DNA of 47,976 nt from Tangfeifania diversioriginum. Its GTDB lineage: Bacteria > Bacteroidota > Bacteroidia > Bacteroidales > Prolixibacteraceae. The notes under the pieces were generated by a model. It did not search any database, had not been told where the DNA came from, and was given only the letters and a program-made list of their open reading frames with translations. This document shows, in pieces, positions 15,347 through 24,545 of the stretch (position 1 is the first letter of the stretch; the number at the start of each line of letters is the position of its first letter). The stretch is from NCBI RefSeq assembly GCF_900141875.1, contig NZ_FQZE01000031.1:1-47976 (forward strand), written 5' to 3'. The position numbers were made by a program, and so were the translations under genes.

Positions 15347-15757
15347 CTAACTAAGAATAGTTAGTACAATCTTTCTTCTACCCCCAGAATTTCTAAATTC
15401 ACAAAAATAAATGCCTTGCCAAGTGCCTAAATTTAATCGATGATTGGTAATAGGAATAGTTAATTCAGCACCAATTACAGAGCTTTTGAGGTGTCCAGTG
15501 ATATCGTCACTGCCCTCCAGAGTATGTTGGTAAACCGGATCATTTTCGGGAATCATTTTGTTCATGAACGATTCAAAATCGCTGCGCACTGTGGGATCGG
15601 CATTTTCGTTTAATGTAATTCCCGCAGAAGTGTGCTTAACTAATATGTGCAGCAATCCTTTTTCAGGTAGTTCAGGAAGTTCCTTTTCAATTAGTGAGGT
15701 AATCAAATGGTATCCCCTCCTGAAACCGGGTAATGTTATTTCGAGTTGTTTTATCAT
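15347..15757 (-). CDS. yjbQ: YjbQ family protein (UPF0047)
   Basis: A 136-residue protein of the complete family length. It has LLHILVKHTSAGITLNENADPTVRSDF (conserved His and Asn region), HTLEGSDDITGHLKSSVIG and RLNLGTWQGIYFCEFR near the end. YjbQ proteins form small trimers; E. coli YjbQ can substitute weakly for thiamine phosphate synthase, but the main role is not settled. Codon use changes within the gene: the 5' part looks like the host, while the last third (about 15347-15485) is AT-rich. A second, host-like copy of just this last third lies at 13756-13912, on the other side of the orphan membrane protein gene. Confidence 0.88.
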   Translation of the reverse strand: MIKQLEITLPGFRRGYHLITSLIEKELPELPEKGLLHILVKHTSAGITLNENADPTVRSDFESFMNKMIPENDPVYQHTLEGSDDITGHLKSSVIGAELTIPITNHRLNLGTWQGIYFCEFRNSGGRRKIVLTILS

Positions 15758-15944
15758 CTTGCTTCAATTTTGTTTTAATAAACTGCCAATAACTTAAAAA
15801 CGTCACCGGATTCGTTAAGAAATACCGGTATTATTTTTTAACTTTCACAAATCCAGCAGTTTCACAAATTTAACAAAAACCATTTTTATAACCAATTTGA
15901 ATTGATCGTCTGAATAAAAAGTTAATTTTACTGAAAACAAAAAA

Positions 15945-16313
15945 ATGAAGGTATTAGGAAATATCATTTGGCTGGTATTTGGTGGTTTTGCCATTTTCCT
16001 GGAATACATCCTCGCCGGGCTGGCGCTTTGCGTTACAATAATTGGTATTCCTTTTGGCATCCAAGCCTTTAAACTTGGAATGCTGGCGCTGTGGCCTTTC
16101 AACCAACGGGTGGAATACATGGATTATGCACCGGGATGTTTATCTACTATTATGAATATTCTGTGGCTGATTATTGGCGGCATCTGGATTGCCCTCACAC
16201 ACCTTGTGTTTGGTGCCCTGCTCGGAATTACCATCATCGGTATCCCCTGGGCAAAACAGCATTTCAAAATGGTATCTTTGGCGCTCACTCCTTTCGGCCG
16301 GAGATTAATTTAG
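15945..16313 (+). CDS. yccF: YccF domain-containing inner membrane protein
   Basis: A 122-residue protein with two YccF repeats (about 4-55 and 65-118). Each has a hydrophobic stretch beginning GNIIWL or MNILWL, followed by the GIPFG or GIPWA motif and a short FxLG/FKMVSLAL segment. It should span the inner membrane several times. No function is firmly established for the family. The gene is read on the plus strand, opposite to its neighbours, with a weak -7-like TAATTTTA upstream. Confidence 0.88.
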   Translation: MKVLGNIIWLVFGGFAIFLEYILAGLALCVTIIGIPFGIQAFKLGMLALWPFNQRVEYMDYAPGCLSTIMNILWLIIGGIWIALTHLVFGALLGITIIGIPWAKQHFKMVSLALTPFGRRLI

Positions 16314-16359
16314 AAATAAATATTGATCCAAAGCATGTTAAAGGGGGATTAACAACTTT

Positions 16360-16515
16360 TTAGGGTTTCACTCCCATTCGCGATAAGTAGCGTTCTTTTG
16401 CTTCTTCCGGATCTTCGTCAGATCCAATATAAATTCGTGTGCGTGCATTAATTACTACTTCCTGCATTTTTTTTAAATCGGGTGACGAAAAATGATGATG
16501 CTTCCTGTCGTACAT
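16360..16515 (-). CDS. Small 51-residue protein
   Basis: An open frame starts at ATG 16515 and stops at TAA (16362-16360). It encodes 51 residues beginning MYDRKHHHFSSPDLKKM and ending YLSRMGVKP. The middle reads VVINARTRIYIGSDEDPEEA, giving an amphipathic, charged protein with a His-rich start. Codon use is like the host genes and the upstream A/T-rich stretch is usual for translation starts in this phylum. No signal peptide or membrane segment is present. The function is unknown. It is the only plausible gene in the 423 bases between yccF and the sulfatase gene; I see nothing else in 16516-16736. Confidence 0.6.
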   Translation of the reverse strand: MYDRKHHHFSSPDLKKMQEVVINARTRIYIGSDEDPEEAKERYLSRMGVKP

Positions 16516-16736
16516 ATCTATTTTATTTAAATTATTAAAACATAAAATTCCAAATCACTTTTCAGTTCTTCAGTAAGTTAATAAGATTGATTAGGCTGAA
16601 TTCAATTTTTAGATGAGTAATTACACTAAATGAGATTACTCTCTAAAAGTAGCAATAAAAAGCACAAATGACAAGAACTATTCAATAATAGTTGTATTTT
16701 GTACTTTTATTTAATATTGAAAGTGATTTTGTTACG

Positions 16737-18161
16737 TTATTCCACCTGCCCGGGAAGTCTCCGGTTTTCACCCGGATTATCTGTAAGTTCATCGCCTAAG
16801 TCTTTGCGTGCAGCATCAGCTATACCTCGAAGGCGCTCAGCTATTTCGGGGTGATGTTTCAAAAGATTATACCGCTCGCCCGGGTCGCGACGCAGGTTAT
16901 ACAAACCTGGCTCAACTTCCGACCATTCATCCACCTGGCCGGGCTGCCCGTTCTCTCCGGGTGCAAATCCCTCATAAGTCCTTCCGTTATGGGGAAAAAC
17001 CAGCTTCCATTGTCCATCGCGAACAGCCTCGAGATTATTGCGGCGGTAATAGTACAAAAATGATTTACGGGGCGGTTCGGCTTCAGGTGATTTCAGTAGC
17101 GGTAAAAGGCTCACGCCATCGATCTTTTTTTCAGGCAACTGCGCGCCAGCAATTTCAGCAATGGTCGGAAGAATATCAATTCCCGACACCAGGTTATTAT
17201 CCACCCTGCCAGGTTCAACAGTTCCTTTCCACTGCACCAAAAAGGGCACGCGCTGTCCGCCTTCGAAAGTGGTTCCTTTCCCTTCGCGCAAACCACCTGT
17301 ACTCCCGGCATGGTTACCATAATTAATCCACGGGCCGTTATCAGATGTAAATATCACCACTGTATTTTCTTCCAGCTCAAGATCTTTTAATGCAGTAAGA
17401 ATTTCACCCACACTCCAGTCGATTTCCATCATCACATTGCCGTACAATCCCTGCTCCGATTTCCCTTTAAATTTATCAGAAACAAACAGCGGAACATGCG
17501 GCATCGGGTGTGCCAGGTAAACAAAAAACGGGTGCTCTCTATTCCGTTGAATAAAATCGACAGTTCGTTCGGTAAACTCAGTTGTAAACCGTGATTGATC
17601 GGGATTGGTTTCAACCACTTCATCGCCCTCGATAAGTGGAAGAGGCGGATAGTAATTTTTGTTGGTGGGATGGTTGGGCCACATGTCGTTTGAATAGGGA
17701 ATGCCAAAATATTCATCGAAACCATGATTGGGCGGTAAAAACTTTTTATGGTGCCCCAGATGCCATTTCCCGAATGCAGCCGTAGCATAATTTTTCTTTT
17801 TCAATACCTCGGCAATGGTTTCTTCTTCAGGATTGATGCCTGTATCAGCAGTATGATCGAGCGCACCGCTGAACCCAACCCGGTTGGGATAACAGCCGGT
17901 AAGCAGTCCGGCACGCGAAGCACTGCAAACAGCTTGTGGGGAATAATAGTGCGAAAAAAACATTCCATTGGCAGCCATTTTATCGATATTGGGCGTTGAA
18001 TAGTTCAGGGCCCCGGTAAGCGTGAGGTCGCCAAAGCCCATATCGTCGAGGTAAATCAACACAAAGTTGACTGGTTTGTCTTGCTGCTCAGATTGCTCAC
18101 TGCAGGAAAAAAAGAAAAGAAATACTGCAAAAACCAGGAAAGAATTGCTTATTGGTTTCAT
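16737..18161 (-). CDS. Formylglycine-dependent sulfatase, lipoprotein (S1 family)
   Basis: A 474-residue sulfatase with a lipoprotein signal (FFFFSC, Cys20). The activation motif C-S-A-S-R is at 79-83, with Cys79 converted to formylglycine by an anaerobic or aerobic sulfatase-maturing enzyme encoded elsewhere. Metal-binding Asp39-Asp40 (LDDMGFGD), GKWHLGH (about 150) and TSDNGPW (about 285) complete the active site. The length and the DGVSLLPLL block fit the arylsulfatase group of family S1; I cannot assign the subfamily. It lies downstream of a SusD gene but is separated by a strong terminator, so expression may need partial readthrough or its own promoter. It implies a sulfated glycan as the substrate of this module. 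Confidence 0.9.
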   Translation of the reverse strand: MKPISNSFLVFAVFLFFFSCSEQSEQQDKPVNFVLIYLDDMGFGDLTLTGALNYSTPNIDKMAANGMFFSHYYSPQAVCSASRAGLLTGCYPNRVGFSGALDHTADTGINPEEETIAEVLKKKNYATAAFGKWHLGHHKKFLPPNHGFDEYFGIPYSNDMWPNHPTNKNYYPPLPLIEGDEVVETNPDQSRFTTEFTERTVDFIQRNREHPFFVYLAHPMPHVPLFVSDKFKGKSEQGLYGNVMMEIDWSVGEILTALKDLELEENTVVIFTSDNGPWINYGNHAGSTGGLREGKGTTFEGGQRVPFLVQWKGTVEPGRVDNNLVSGIDILPTIAEIAGAQLPEKKIDGVSLLPLLKSPEAEPPRKSFLYYYRRNNLEAVRDGQWKLVFPHNGRTYEGFAPGENGQPGQVDEWSEVEPGLYNLRRDPGERYNLLKHHPEIAERLRGIADAARKDLGDELTDNPGENRRLPGQVE

Positions 18162-18254
18162 TTTAGTTTTATTGAGATGAAGTATGTAAAACTACAGGTT
18201 TGTGCCGTTTTTTCCAAAAAAATTAAATGATTCAAATCCACAAATGATCAAATA

Positions 18255-18284
18255 AAAACCGCCACCTGAAAAGGCAGCGGTTTT
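18255..18284 (-). terminator. Terminator-like hairpin between susD and the sulfatase gene
   Basis: AAAACCGC and GCGGTTTT pair at the base, with an inner CCT/AGG stem. In the minus direction the hairpin is followed by TTTTTATTTG. It sits about 60 bases after the SusD stop, where a matching hairpin is found in the second module (39426-39456). Confidence 0.75.
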
Positions 18285-18345
18285 ATACGTTAAACAAAAT
18301 TCAATAAATATATGCTATTCCGAATTAATTCATCCCCTGGAAAAT

Positions 18346-19875
18346 TTAATAACCCGGGTTTTGCTGAAGATTTGGATTGGCATCCAGCGCTGTTTGCGGA
18401 ATGGGGAAAAGCAAACGGGTTTCGTTTGTTTCCGGTTTCCAGCCCGGAATTTCATCCAGAAATGTTCCAAACCTGATCATATCCTGACGGCCGTAAATTT
18501 CCCAGGCCAGTTCGTAGCGTCTTTCATTATAAACATCGTCGAGCGTTACGCTCGAAAGTAATTTTTCGTCGCTATCGAATGCCCTTCTTCGTACAGCGTT
18601 TACCAGGCGCGTAGCCTCCTCGTTATCCTGCCCGAGGCGTACCAGTGCTTCGGCTTTCATCAGATACACATCTGCCAGTCGGAATATGGCCATATCATTT
18701 TCCATATCGCCATTCAGCCCGCTTTCAAATTCCCATTTTGAGCAACGTGCACCATCTTCCTGCTCTACCTGGCCCCAACCGTCTTCGTCAATATTATATT
18801 CAATTTCGATATCGACAGTGTGGATAAGTTCCCGGCCATGGGCAGTGATTAAAATATCACCGTTAGTATCGTACATCGGTCCGGTTAAAAACGACCAGTC
18901 AACTCTTTTGTCTGCCTCATCATAGGCTTTCACATAACCGGGCATTGCACTAATTCCGTTCCAGGTTCCCACATTCAGGTTGAGTGGAATAGGATCGAGG
19001 TAATGTAAAGTACGATAATGAAGGTGATTTCCTCCATCAGCAGTACTGAAAACTATCGGGAAAATTATTTCTTTGGAATTTTGATTCTGAACCACGAAAC
19101 TTGCTTTGAAATTTGGTTCAATAACATAATCCAAATCCATAACTACATTACATGCATCGACGCATTCCTGCCATTTGGAGCCACCACCAGGATTCCAGAC
19201 TTCGGCATTCAGGTACATTTTGGCCAGCAAGGTGTAAACCACACCTTTTGTAATTTTACCGTAACTGGCAGGTGTAACATCATCCCTTACAATATCTTTA
19301 ATTGCATTCAACTCATCCAGAACAAACTGGTACACTTCAGCTCTGGGACTGGTTGCCGGGAGAGAGGTATCGTTAAAATCAGTTACTATTGGTACATTTC
19401 CGTAGTAATCAATTAAAAGATAGTACCAAAAAGCCCTTACTCCTCTGATTTCAGCAAGTATCTGTTCTTTATTTTCAATGCTTTGGTTTTCATCAATCAT
19501 TGCATAAATTTTATTGCAACTCGAAATGCTTTCCATAGCCGAGTTATAAGAGCCGGTAACCAGGCTGGTATTAGGAGACCAGGTATGCAGGCGCAATTCT
19601 TTAAACTGGCCGCCATCCCACCAGTCGCCACCTTTTCGGGTTGGTGTAATGGCCATATCGGATGAACATTCACTCAGCAAAAAATAATTGGACGGAAATA
19701 CGCCTTTCAGTGTCCGGTAAATTGGCGCTATAAGTGAATTAATCTGATCTGTGGTTTGGCCAAACTCATCAACCGGCAGCTTGTCGTAAACTTCTTCTTC
19801 GAGGTCGGTACATCCCTGGTAAATAAAGGATAAACTAAGCACGAAGATCAGTGATAATATTTTTGTTCGTTTCAT
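18346..19875 (-). CDS. SusD/RagB family glycan-binding lipoprotein
   Basis: A 509-residue surface lipoprotein (signal ending IYQGC, Cys22, then TDLEEE). Typical SusD features are the opening LEEEVYDKLPVDEF, the TPR-like helical core (IRGVRAFWYYLLIDYYGNVPIVTDF, about 140-170), the LMKAEALVRLG block and the C-terminal RYELAWEIYGRQDMIRFG and LLFPIPQTALDANPNLQQNPGY motifs. It binds glycan and caps the SusC transporter encoded just upstream (18-base gap). A terminator-like hairpin follows the stop. Confidence 0.93.
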   Translation of the reverse strand: MKRTKILSLIFVLSLSFIYQGCTDLEEEVYDKLPVDEFGQTTDQINSLIAPIYRTLKGVFPSNYFLLSECSSDMAITPTRKGGDWWDGGQFKELRLHTWSPNTSLVTGSYNSAMESISSCNKIYAMIDENQSIENKEQILAEIRGVRAFWYYLLIDYYGNVPIVTDFNDTSLPATSPRAEVYQFVLDELNAIKDIVRDDVTPASYGKITKGVVYTLLAKMYLNAEVWNPGGGSKWQECVDACNVVMDLDYVIEPNFKASFVVQNQNSKEIIFPIVFSTADGGNHLHYRTLHYLDPIPLNLNVGTWNGISAMPGYVKAYDEADKRVDWSFLTGPMYDTNGDILITAHGRELIHTVDIEIEYNIDEDGWGQVEQEDGARCSKWEFESGLNGDMENDMAIFRLADVYLMKAEALVRLGQDNEEATRLVNAVRRRAFDSDEKLLSSVTLDDVYNERRYELAWEIYGRQDMIRFGTFLDEIPGWKPETNETRLLFPIPQTALDANPNLQQNPGY

Positions 19876-19893
19876 AATTTCAAATTTAAATGA

Positions 19894-22800
19894 TTAAAAA
19901 CTAAGATTCACACCCAATGAAATGGTCCTCGATTTAGGATAATACTCACGTCCTTCAATACCCGGGTCGAGTCCGTCCATTTCCACTTCGGGGTCGAGAC
20001 CTGTATAATTGGTGATGGTAAACAGGTTTTGTCCGGTGACGTAAACCCTTAATTTTTGAATTTCGCTTATACCCGACACATCGAAACTGTAGCTCAGGCT
20101 GGCATTATCGAGCTTGAGGAAAGAACCTTTTTCAATGTAGAAGCTGTTGTACTTCGGATTATCGGCCAGGCCAATTGTGAGTGCATCGTGCAACACATTT
20201 GCACCAGGCAGCCACTGGGTAGTAGCATACGACATTTTTGAGAAATTCAACAAATCGTTTCCGTAAACACCGCGGAAGAAAAAGTTGAGTTCCCAGTTTT
20301 TGTACGAAATGATATTTGAAAATCCGTAGGTGAGTTTTGGCTGCGCAGAACCGATATATGTGCGGTCGTCGTTAGTCAGGCCTTCTTCACCATCAATCAT
20401 GTCATCCATTATGTACATGCCGTCTTCGTCGAGGCCATAAGCCAGCCAACCGTAAAATGTCCCTACTTCACGTCCTTCTTCCACAATATGGGTTGTGTTA
20501 TCCGAGCCGCCACGAATCCATGCAGAACCTGTTTTTATAGCGCTTGTGGTATATTCATCGCTCGACAGCTTGGTTATTTCATTTTTATTGTGTGCCATAT
20601 TCAACGAAGCATTCCAGCGAAAATCCCTTTGCCTGATAATATCTCCGCTTATTAAAAATTCAACTCCTTTATTTGACATAGATCCCACATTGGCGAGCAT
20701 ATCCGGATAAAGGAAGGGAGGAACAGGAACCTGGTAAGTATAAAGCAAATCTTTTGTCCGCTTGTCGTAATACTCAATGGTACCACTAATGCGGCTGTTC
20801 ATAATGTTGTAATCCAAACCGATGTTGAACATCGATGTTTCTTCCCATTTTAAATCGGGGTTGGCGTTCTGGCTGATTTGATAGGCACGGTACCATTTAC
20901 CGTTATCGTAGTACTGGCCTGAAGTGCCGTAAAGCTGCATCGATTTATACGGGTCGATACCATCCTGGTTACCCGAAACACCATAGCCCACGCGCAATTT
21001 TAAATCGTCGAGGAACGTTGCACCGGCCATAAACGATTCTTCATTGATCCGCCATGCTGCCGAAACAGAGGGGAAAGTAGCCCATTTGTGGTTTGCACCA
21101 AATTTTGAAGAACCATCGTTCCTGAGCGAAAGTGTTAAAATATAACGCATCTGGTAGTTATAACTTGCTCTTCCAAAAAATGAAACCAACCGGTTCATAT
21201 TTTTTTCGGACCACACATCGGAAGGACGCAGGTTTTCACCGGCCTGCAAATTATTATATCCAAAGAAATCAGTAACAAACTGCCTGTTTTGTGCACCTGC
21301 TTGTTGGTAATAATTATCCTCGTAAGAGTAACCACCTAAAAGTGTTATTTTATGGTCGTCAAAAGACTTTTCATAATTCAGAGTGGTTTCAAGCAGCTCT
21401 TTATCAGCAGTCCAGAATTCACGCTGTGCATATCCCTGGTCATTGCGGCCTCTTTCAGTATCTGAGTCATAAAACTGTCCGTAATCATTTGTCTCTCTTT
21501 CTTTGTGCAGCCTGATGCCAGCAGTAAATCCTTCAAATAGTGTAAGTTCGGCATTGATATTTCCGAAATACAAGCTGTATTTGTTGTCTCTTTTGTTGAA
21601 TTCAATGTTTCTTACCGGATTCCCCTGATCGTACTCCTGTGTATCGAACCATGTTCCATCTTCAAATTTAACAGGAACAACAGGTATCATATTATAGGCA
21701 AGCACAAAATTTCTTGTATCGGTAGGTGAATAATTTCGTTGTGTCATTGCGCCGGTAAAAGTAATGTCGAGCATGTTGTTCAATGCTTTTTGGTTAAAGG
21801 TTATCCGGGCATTATAACGTTCCATCTCGTTGTCATTCACCACTCCCTGCTGATCGAGGTAAGAAATGGAAGCACGGTAATTACTGCTTTTCCCACCTCC
21901 TGAAAGCGAAATATTGTGATTTTGGCTGATTCCGGTGCGCATAATTTCATCAAACCAATCGGTATTTGCGCCAAGGTCCAGCCCTTCGGTATCAATATTA
22001 TTTTCGGAAGCGTAATTCCGCCATTCATCGGCTGTTAAAACATCGGGCACATTGGTTACAGTACTTGTAGCCACATATCCATCATACTCCACCATGGTTT
22101 GGTCAACCTTACCACTTTTGGTGGTTACAAGAATTACCCCGCTGGCCGAACGTGATCCATAAATAGCGGCTGCCGAAGCATCTTTTAAAACACTTATCGA
22201 CTCAATGTCGTGCGGAGCAACCGAAGATAAACTCATTCCCGGAACGCCGTCAATTACAATAAAAGGCTGGCTGCTGCCTGTTAACGAGGATGTACCACGC
22301 AACCTGATTGTTTGATCGCTTGTTACATCGCCGCTTCCCATTGTAATTGTAAGTCCGGCTACTTTACCTTTCAGGAGATCCACTGCATCCTGGGTCAACC
22401 CTTTGTTAAAATCATCTTCGGAAACATTGCTGATTGACCCGGACACTTCGCGTTTTTGCTGGGTCCCATATCCAATTGCCACAACTTCTTCAATGCCAAT
22501 TGTGGCCTCTTCCATTACAATGGTGAAAGTTGTGCGCCCTTCAATCGGCACCTCCTGCCTTTCCATTCCTACAAATGAAAAAACCAGCGTTTCGGCACCC
22601 TCAGGAATTTCGAGCTGAAACCTGCCGTCGCCATCGGTTATAGTTCCGGTTGTTGTTCCTTTGACCACCAGTGTGACACCCGGTAATGGTTGCCCGTCGG
22701 AGTCGGTTACCAAACCGGATATGCCTCGCTGCTGAAAAGCCGTTGCTGCAGCTCCTTTCAATTTTTCCCGTTCTTTAAGGATAATCTGCCGTTCATTACG

Positions 22801-23130
22801 GATTTCATAATCCACTCCGGCTGCATCACATACTGAGTTTAACACCTCGTCGAAAGAAGCTTCATGAAAATCAATTGAATACCTTTTTTTCTGATCGAAT
22901 ATTTCATCCTTATACAAAAAGATGAAATCCGATTGATCTTCAATGGTTTCAATCACTTCCCGGATAGTTGCTTTTTTAAACTCCACAGAAAGTTTTCCCT
23001 GGGAAAAACTGTTCCCGAAAGTGACAAACACAAGCAAGGTTAGAACTAGAGTTAATTTCATTTTCTTAAAACTTAAATTAAGTTTTCGATCCTCCCTGTC
23101 GGGAAAATCCAATTCTCGTCTTTTTTTCAT
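19894..23130 (-). CDS. SusC/RagA family TonB-dependent transporter with STN domain
   Basis: A 1078-residue outer-membrane transporter with, in order, a signal peptide (about 24-44), an STN domain (about 47-118, LSVEFKKATIREVIETIEDQ), a CarboxypepD_reg domain (about 135-215), a plug with VVAIGYGTQQKREVSGSIS and SVLKDASAAAIYGSRSASGVI, and a barrel ending SLGVNLSF. The STN domain contacts the periplasmic part of a FecR anti-sigma factor, and sigma and FecR genes lie directly upstream. This is therefore a signalling transporter. It pairs with SusD (18-base gap). The 23130 ATG gives a long basic leader before the signal peptide, common in this family; Met24 is the alternative start. Confidence 0.93.
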   Translation of the reverse strand: MKKRRELDFPDREDRKLNLSFKKMKLTLVLTLLVFVTFGNSFSQGKLSVEFKKATIREVIETIEDQSDFIFLYKDEIFDQKKRYSIDFHEASFDEVLNSVCDAAGVDYEIRNERQIILKEREKLKGAAATAFQQRGISGLVTDSDGQPLPGVTLVVKGTTTGTITDGDGRFQLEIPEGAETLVFSFVGMERQEVPIEGRTTFTIVMEEATIGIEEVVAIGYGTQQKREVSGSISNVSEDDFNKGLTQDAVDLLKGKVAGLTITMGSGDVTSDQTIRLRGTSSLTGSSQPFIVIDGVPGMSLSSVAPHDIESISVLKDASAAAIYGSRSASGVILVTTKSGKVDQTMVEYDGYVATSTVTNVPDVLTADEWRNYASENNIDTEGLDLGANTDWFDEIMRTGISQNHNISLSGGGKSSNYRASISYLDQQGVVNDNEMERYNARITFNQKALNNMLDITFTGAMTQRNYSPTDTRNFVLAYNMIPVVPVKFEDGTWFDTQEYDQGNPVRNIEFNKRDNKYSLYFGNINAELTLFEGFTAGIRLHKERETNDYGQFYDSDTERGRNDQGYAQREFWTADKELLETTLNYEKSFDDHKITLLGGYSYEDNYYQQAGAQNRQFVTDFFGYNNLQAGENLRPSDVWSEKNMNRLVSFFGRASYNYQMRYILTLSLRNDGSSKFGANHKWATFPSVSAAWRINEESFMAGATFLDDLKLRVGYGVSGNQDGIDPYKSMQLYGTSGQYYDNGKWYRAYQISQNANPDLKWEETSMFNIGLDYNIMNSRISGTIEYYDKRTKDLLYTYQVPVPPFLYPDMLANVGSMSNKGVEFLISGDIIRQRDFRWNASLNMAHNKNEITKLSSDEYTTSAIKTGSAWIRGGSDNTTHIVEEGREVGTFYGWLAYGLDEDGMYIMDDMIDGEEGLTNDDRTYIGSAQPKLTYGFSNIISYKNWELNFFFRGVYGNDLLNFSKMSYATTQWLPGANVLHDALTIGLADNPKYNSFYIEKGSFLKLDNASLSYSFDVSGISEIQKLRVYVTGQNLFTITNYTGLDPEVEMDGLDPGIEGREYYPKSRTISLGVNLSF

Positions 23131-23176
23131 AAATTTGAATTGTTAAATTTAACATTACCAAAATTTTAACACTATT

Positions 23177-23209
23177 AAACCGGAAAGGTGCTGCAACACC
23201 TTCCGGTTT
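23177..23209. terminator. Hairpin between fecR and susC, first module
   Basis: AACCGGAA-GGTG and CACC-TTCCGGTT form a stem with one bulged A around a short loop, directly after the FecR stop. It would separate low-level sigma/FecR transcription from the inducible susCD transcript. A hairpin of similar sequence occupies the same place in the second module (44553-44578). Confidence 0.65.
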
Positions 23210-24400
23210 TTATTTTTTAATCTTATAAAAATCTTCTCCTGTTTTTAAAATTCTGACCGATGCAGCTGAAGCAACTACACCAAGCACTTCATCGCGGTTT
23301 TCGTTAAGATCCAGTTTCCCTGAAATTTCAATTCCTCCTAAAAACGGATCCTGGTAGCTAAACCGAATATTATAAAATCGTTCCAGTTTTTTTATTACCC
23401 GGCTTAAATCTGAGCTTTCAAATTTGAGAAGTCCGTCCTTCCAAAGGGTGTAGTTTTCAATGTCAACCTTGTTCAGGATTGCTTCGCGTTTGGTTTTGTC
23501 AAATGCTGCCAACTGGCCCGGAACCATTTCAATACTTTCGTCAAACAAACGGGTACTGTTTTGCTCGAGCATCACTTTTCCTTTTGTTAAAACAGTTTCA
23601 ATTATTTTGTCAGACGGGTATGCCGAAACATTAAAACTTGTCCCCAGCACTTTTATTCGCACATCGGTGGTTTGAACGATAAATGGGTTGTTTTCATCGT
23701 GTGTCACATCGAAAAAAGCTTCGCCAACGAGAAAAACCTCGCGGGTTTTGTCAACAAAAAATTCGGGATAAACCAACCGGCTGCCTGCATTGAGAAATGC
23801 TTTTGTTCCGTCGGGCAAAATAATTTCAGAAGTTTTACCATACGGAATAACCAACTGGTTCATTTCAGGTGCTTTTTGGGGGTGATGTTGGTTGGAGCCT
23901 GCAACCGTGTTATTCACCATTACACTGCCGTCGTCTCGGTATTCAATAAAAGATTTTTGTTCTTCGAGTTGAATATCTTCAGCTCCGGGTCTGATGAGCC
24001 GGGCAGTTTCGCTGGCATCAGGCTCAGCTAATTGCTGGGTATAAAACTGGGGACTAAAATTATCCTGTTTATAAAAAAGCAGTGCACCAATCAGGAAAAA
24101 GACCAGCGCTACTGCGGCGTATTTTAGCAGTGTGCCAAAAATTCTAACTTTTCGGGCCGATTGCTGATTATCTTCCACCTGCTTGAGAATTTGTGAAAAC
24201 AGGAGAATCTTTTCATTTTCCGATAGCTCTTTATCATTTGTTCGCAGGGAGTTAATAATATTCTTTGCCAGAATGATGTTTTCTTTTTCGTGGGGATTGT
24301 CAATTTTAAACGAGCTCCACCAGTTGTCAAGGGTTTCATCAGGATTAAACACCCACTCTATGAATTTCTTATCCTCAAGATATTTGCTGATATTCTCCAT
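23210..24400 (-). CDS. FecR family anti-sigma factor
   Basis: A 396-residue inner-membrane protein. The N-terminal cytoplasmic part (1-88) would bind the ECF sigma factor. One transmembrane helix lies at about 90-109 (LLKYAAVALVFFLIGALLFY). The periplasmic FecR domain (about 180-290) contains LVIPYGKTSEIILPDGTKAFLNAGSRLVYPEFF and FFDVTHDENNPFIVQT. The C-terminal part (LKFESSDLSRVIKKLERFYNIRF) resembles DUF4974 and meets the STN domain of SusC. It follows its sigma gene and precedes susC. Confidence 0.92.
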   Translation of the reverse strand: MENISKYLEDKKFIEWVFNPDETLDNWWSSFKIDNPHEKENIILAKNIINSLRTNDKELSENEKILLFSQILKQVEDNQQSARKVRIFGTLLKYAAVALVFFLIGALLFYKQDNFSPQFYTQQLAEPDASETARLIRPGAEDIQLEEQKSFIEYRDDGSVMVNNTVAGSNQHHPQKAPEMNQLVIPYGKTSEIILPDGTKAFLNAGSRLVYPEFFVDKTREVFLVGEAFFDVTHDENNPFIVQTTDVRIKVLGTSFNVSAYPSDKIIETVLTKGKVMLEQNSTRLFDESIEMVPGQLAAFDKTKREAILNKVDIENYTLWKDGLLKFESSDLSRVIKKLERFYNIRFSYQDPFLGGIEISGKLDLNENRDEVLGVVASAASVRILKTGEDFYKIKK

Positions 24401-24545
24401 TTTATTGGTTTAGTACTTTCTAAAAGGACATTAAACCTAAAAATATGGACAGATTATTTCGTTTATTTTTGAAAATAATTGCAACACGCAGAATTTCAGC
24501 TCAATAATCAAATCATTTTTTTAACCTGCTACTATATTTGAAAAC

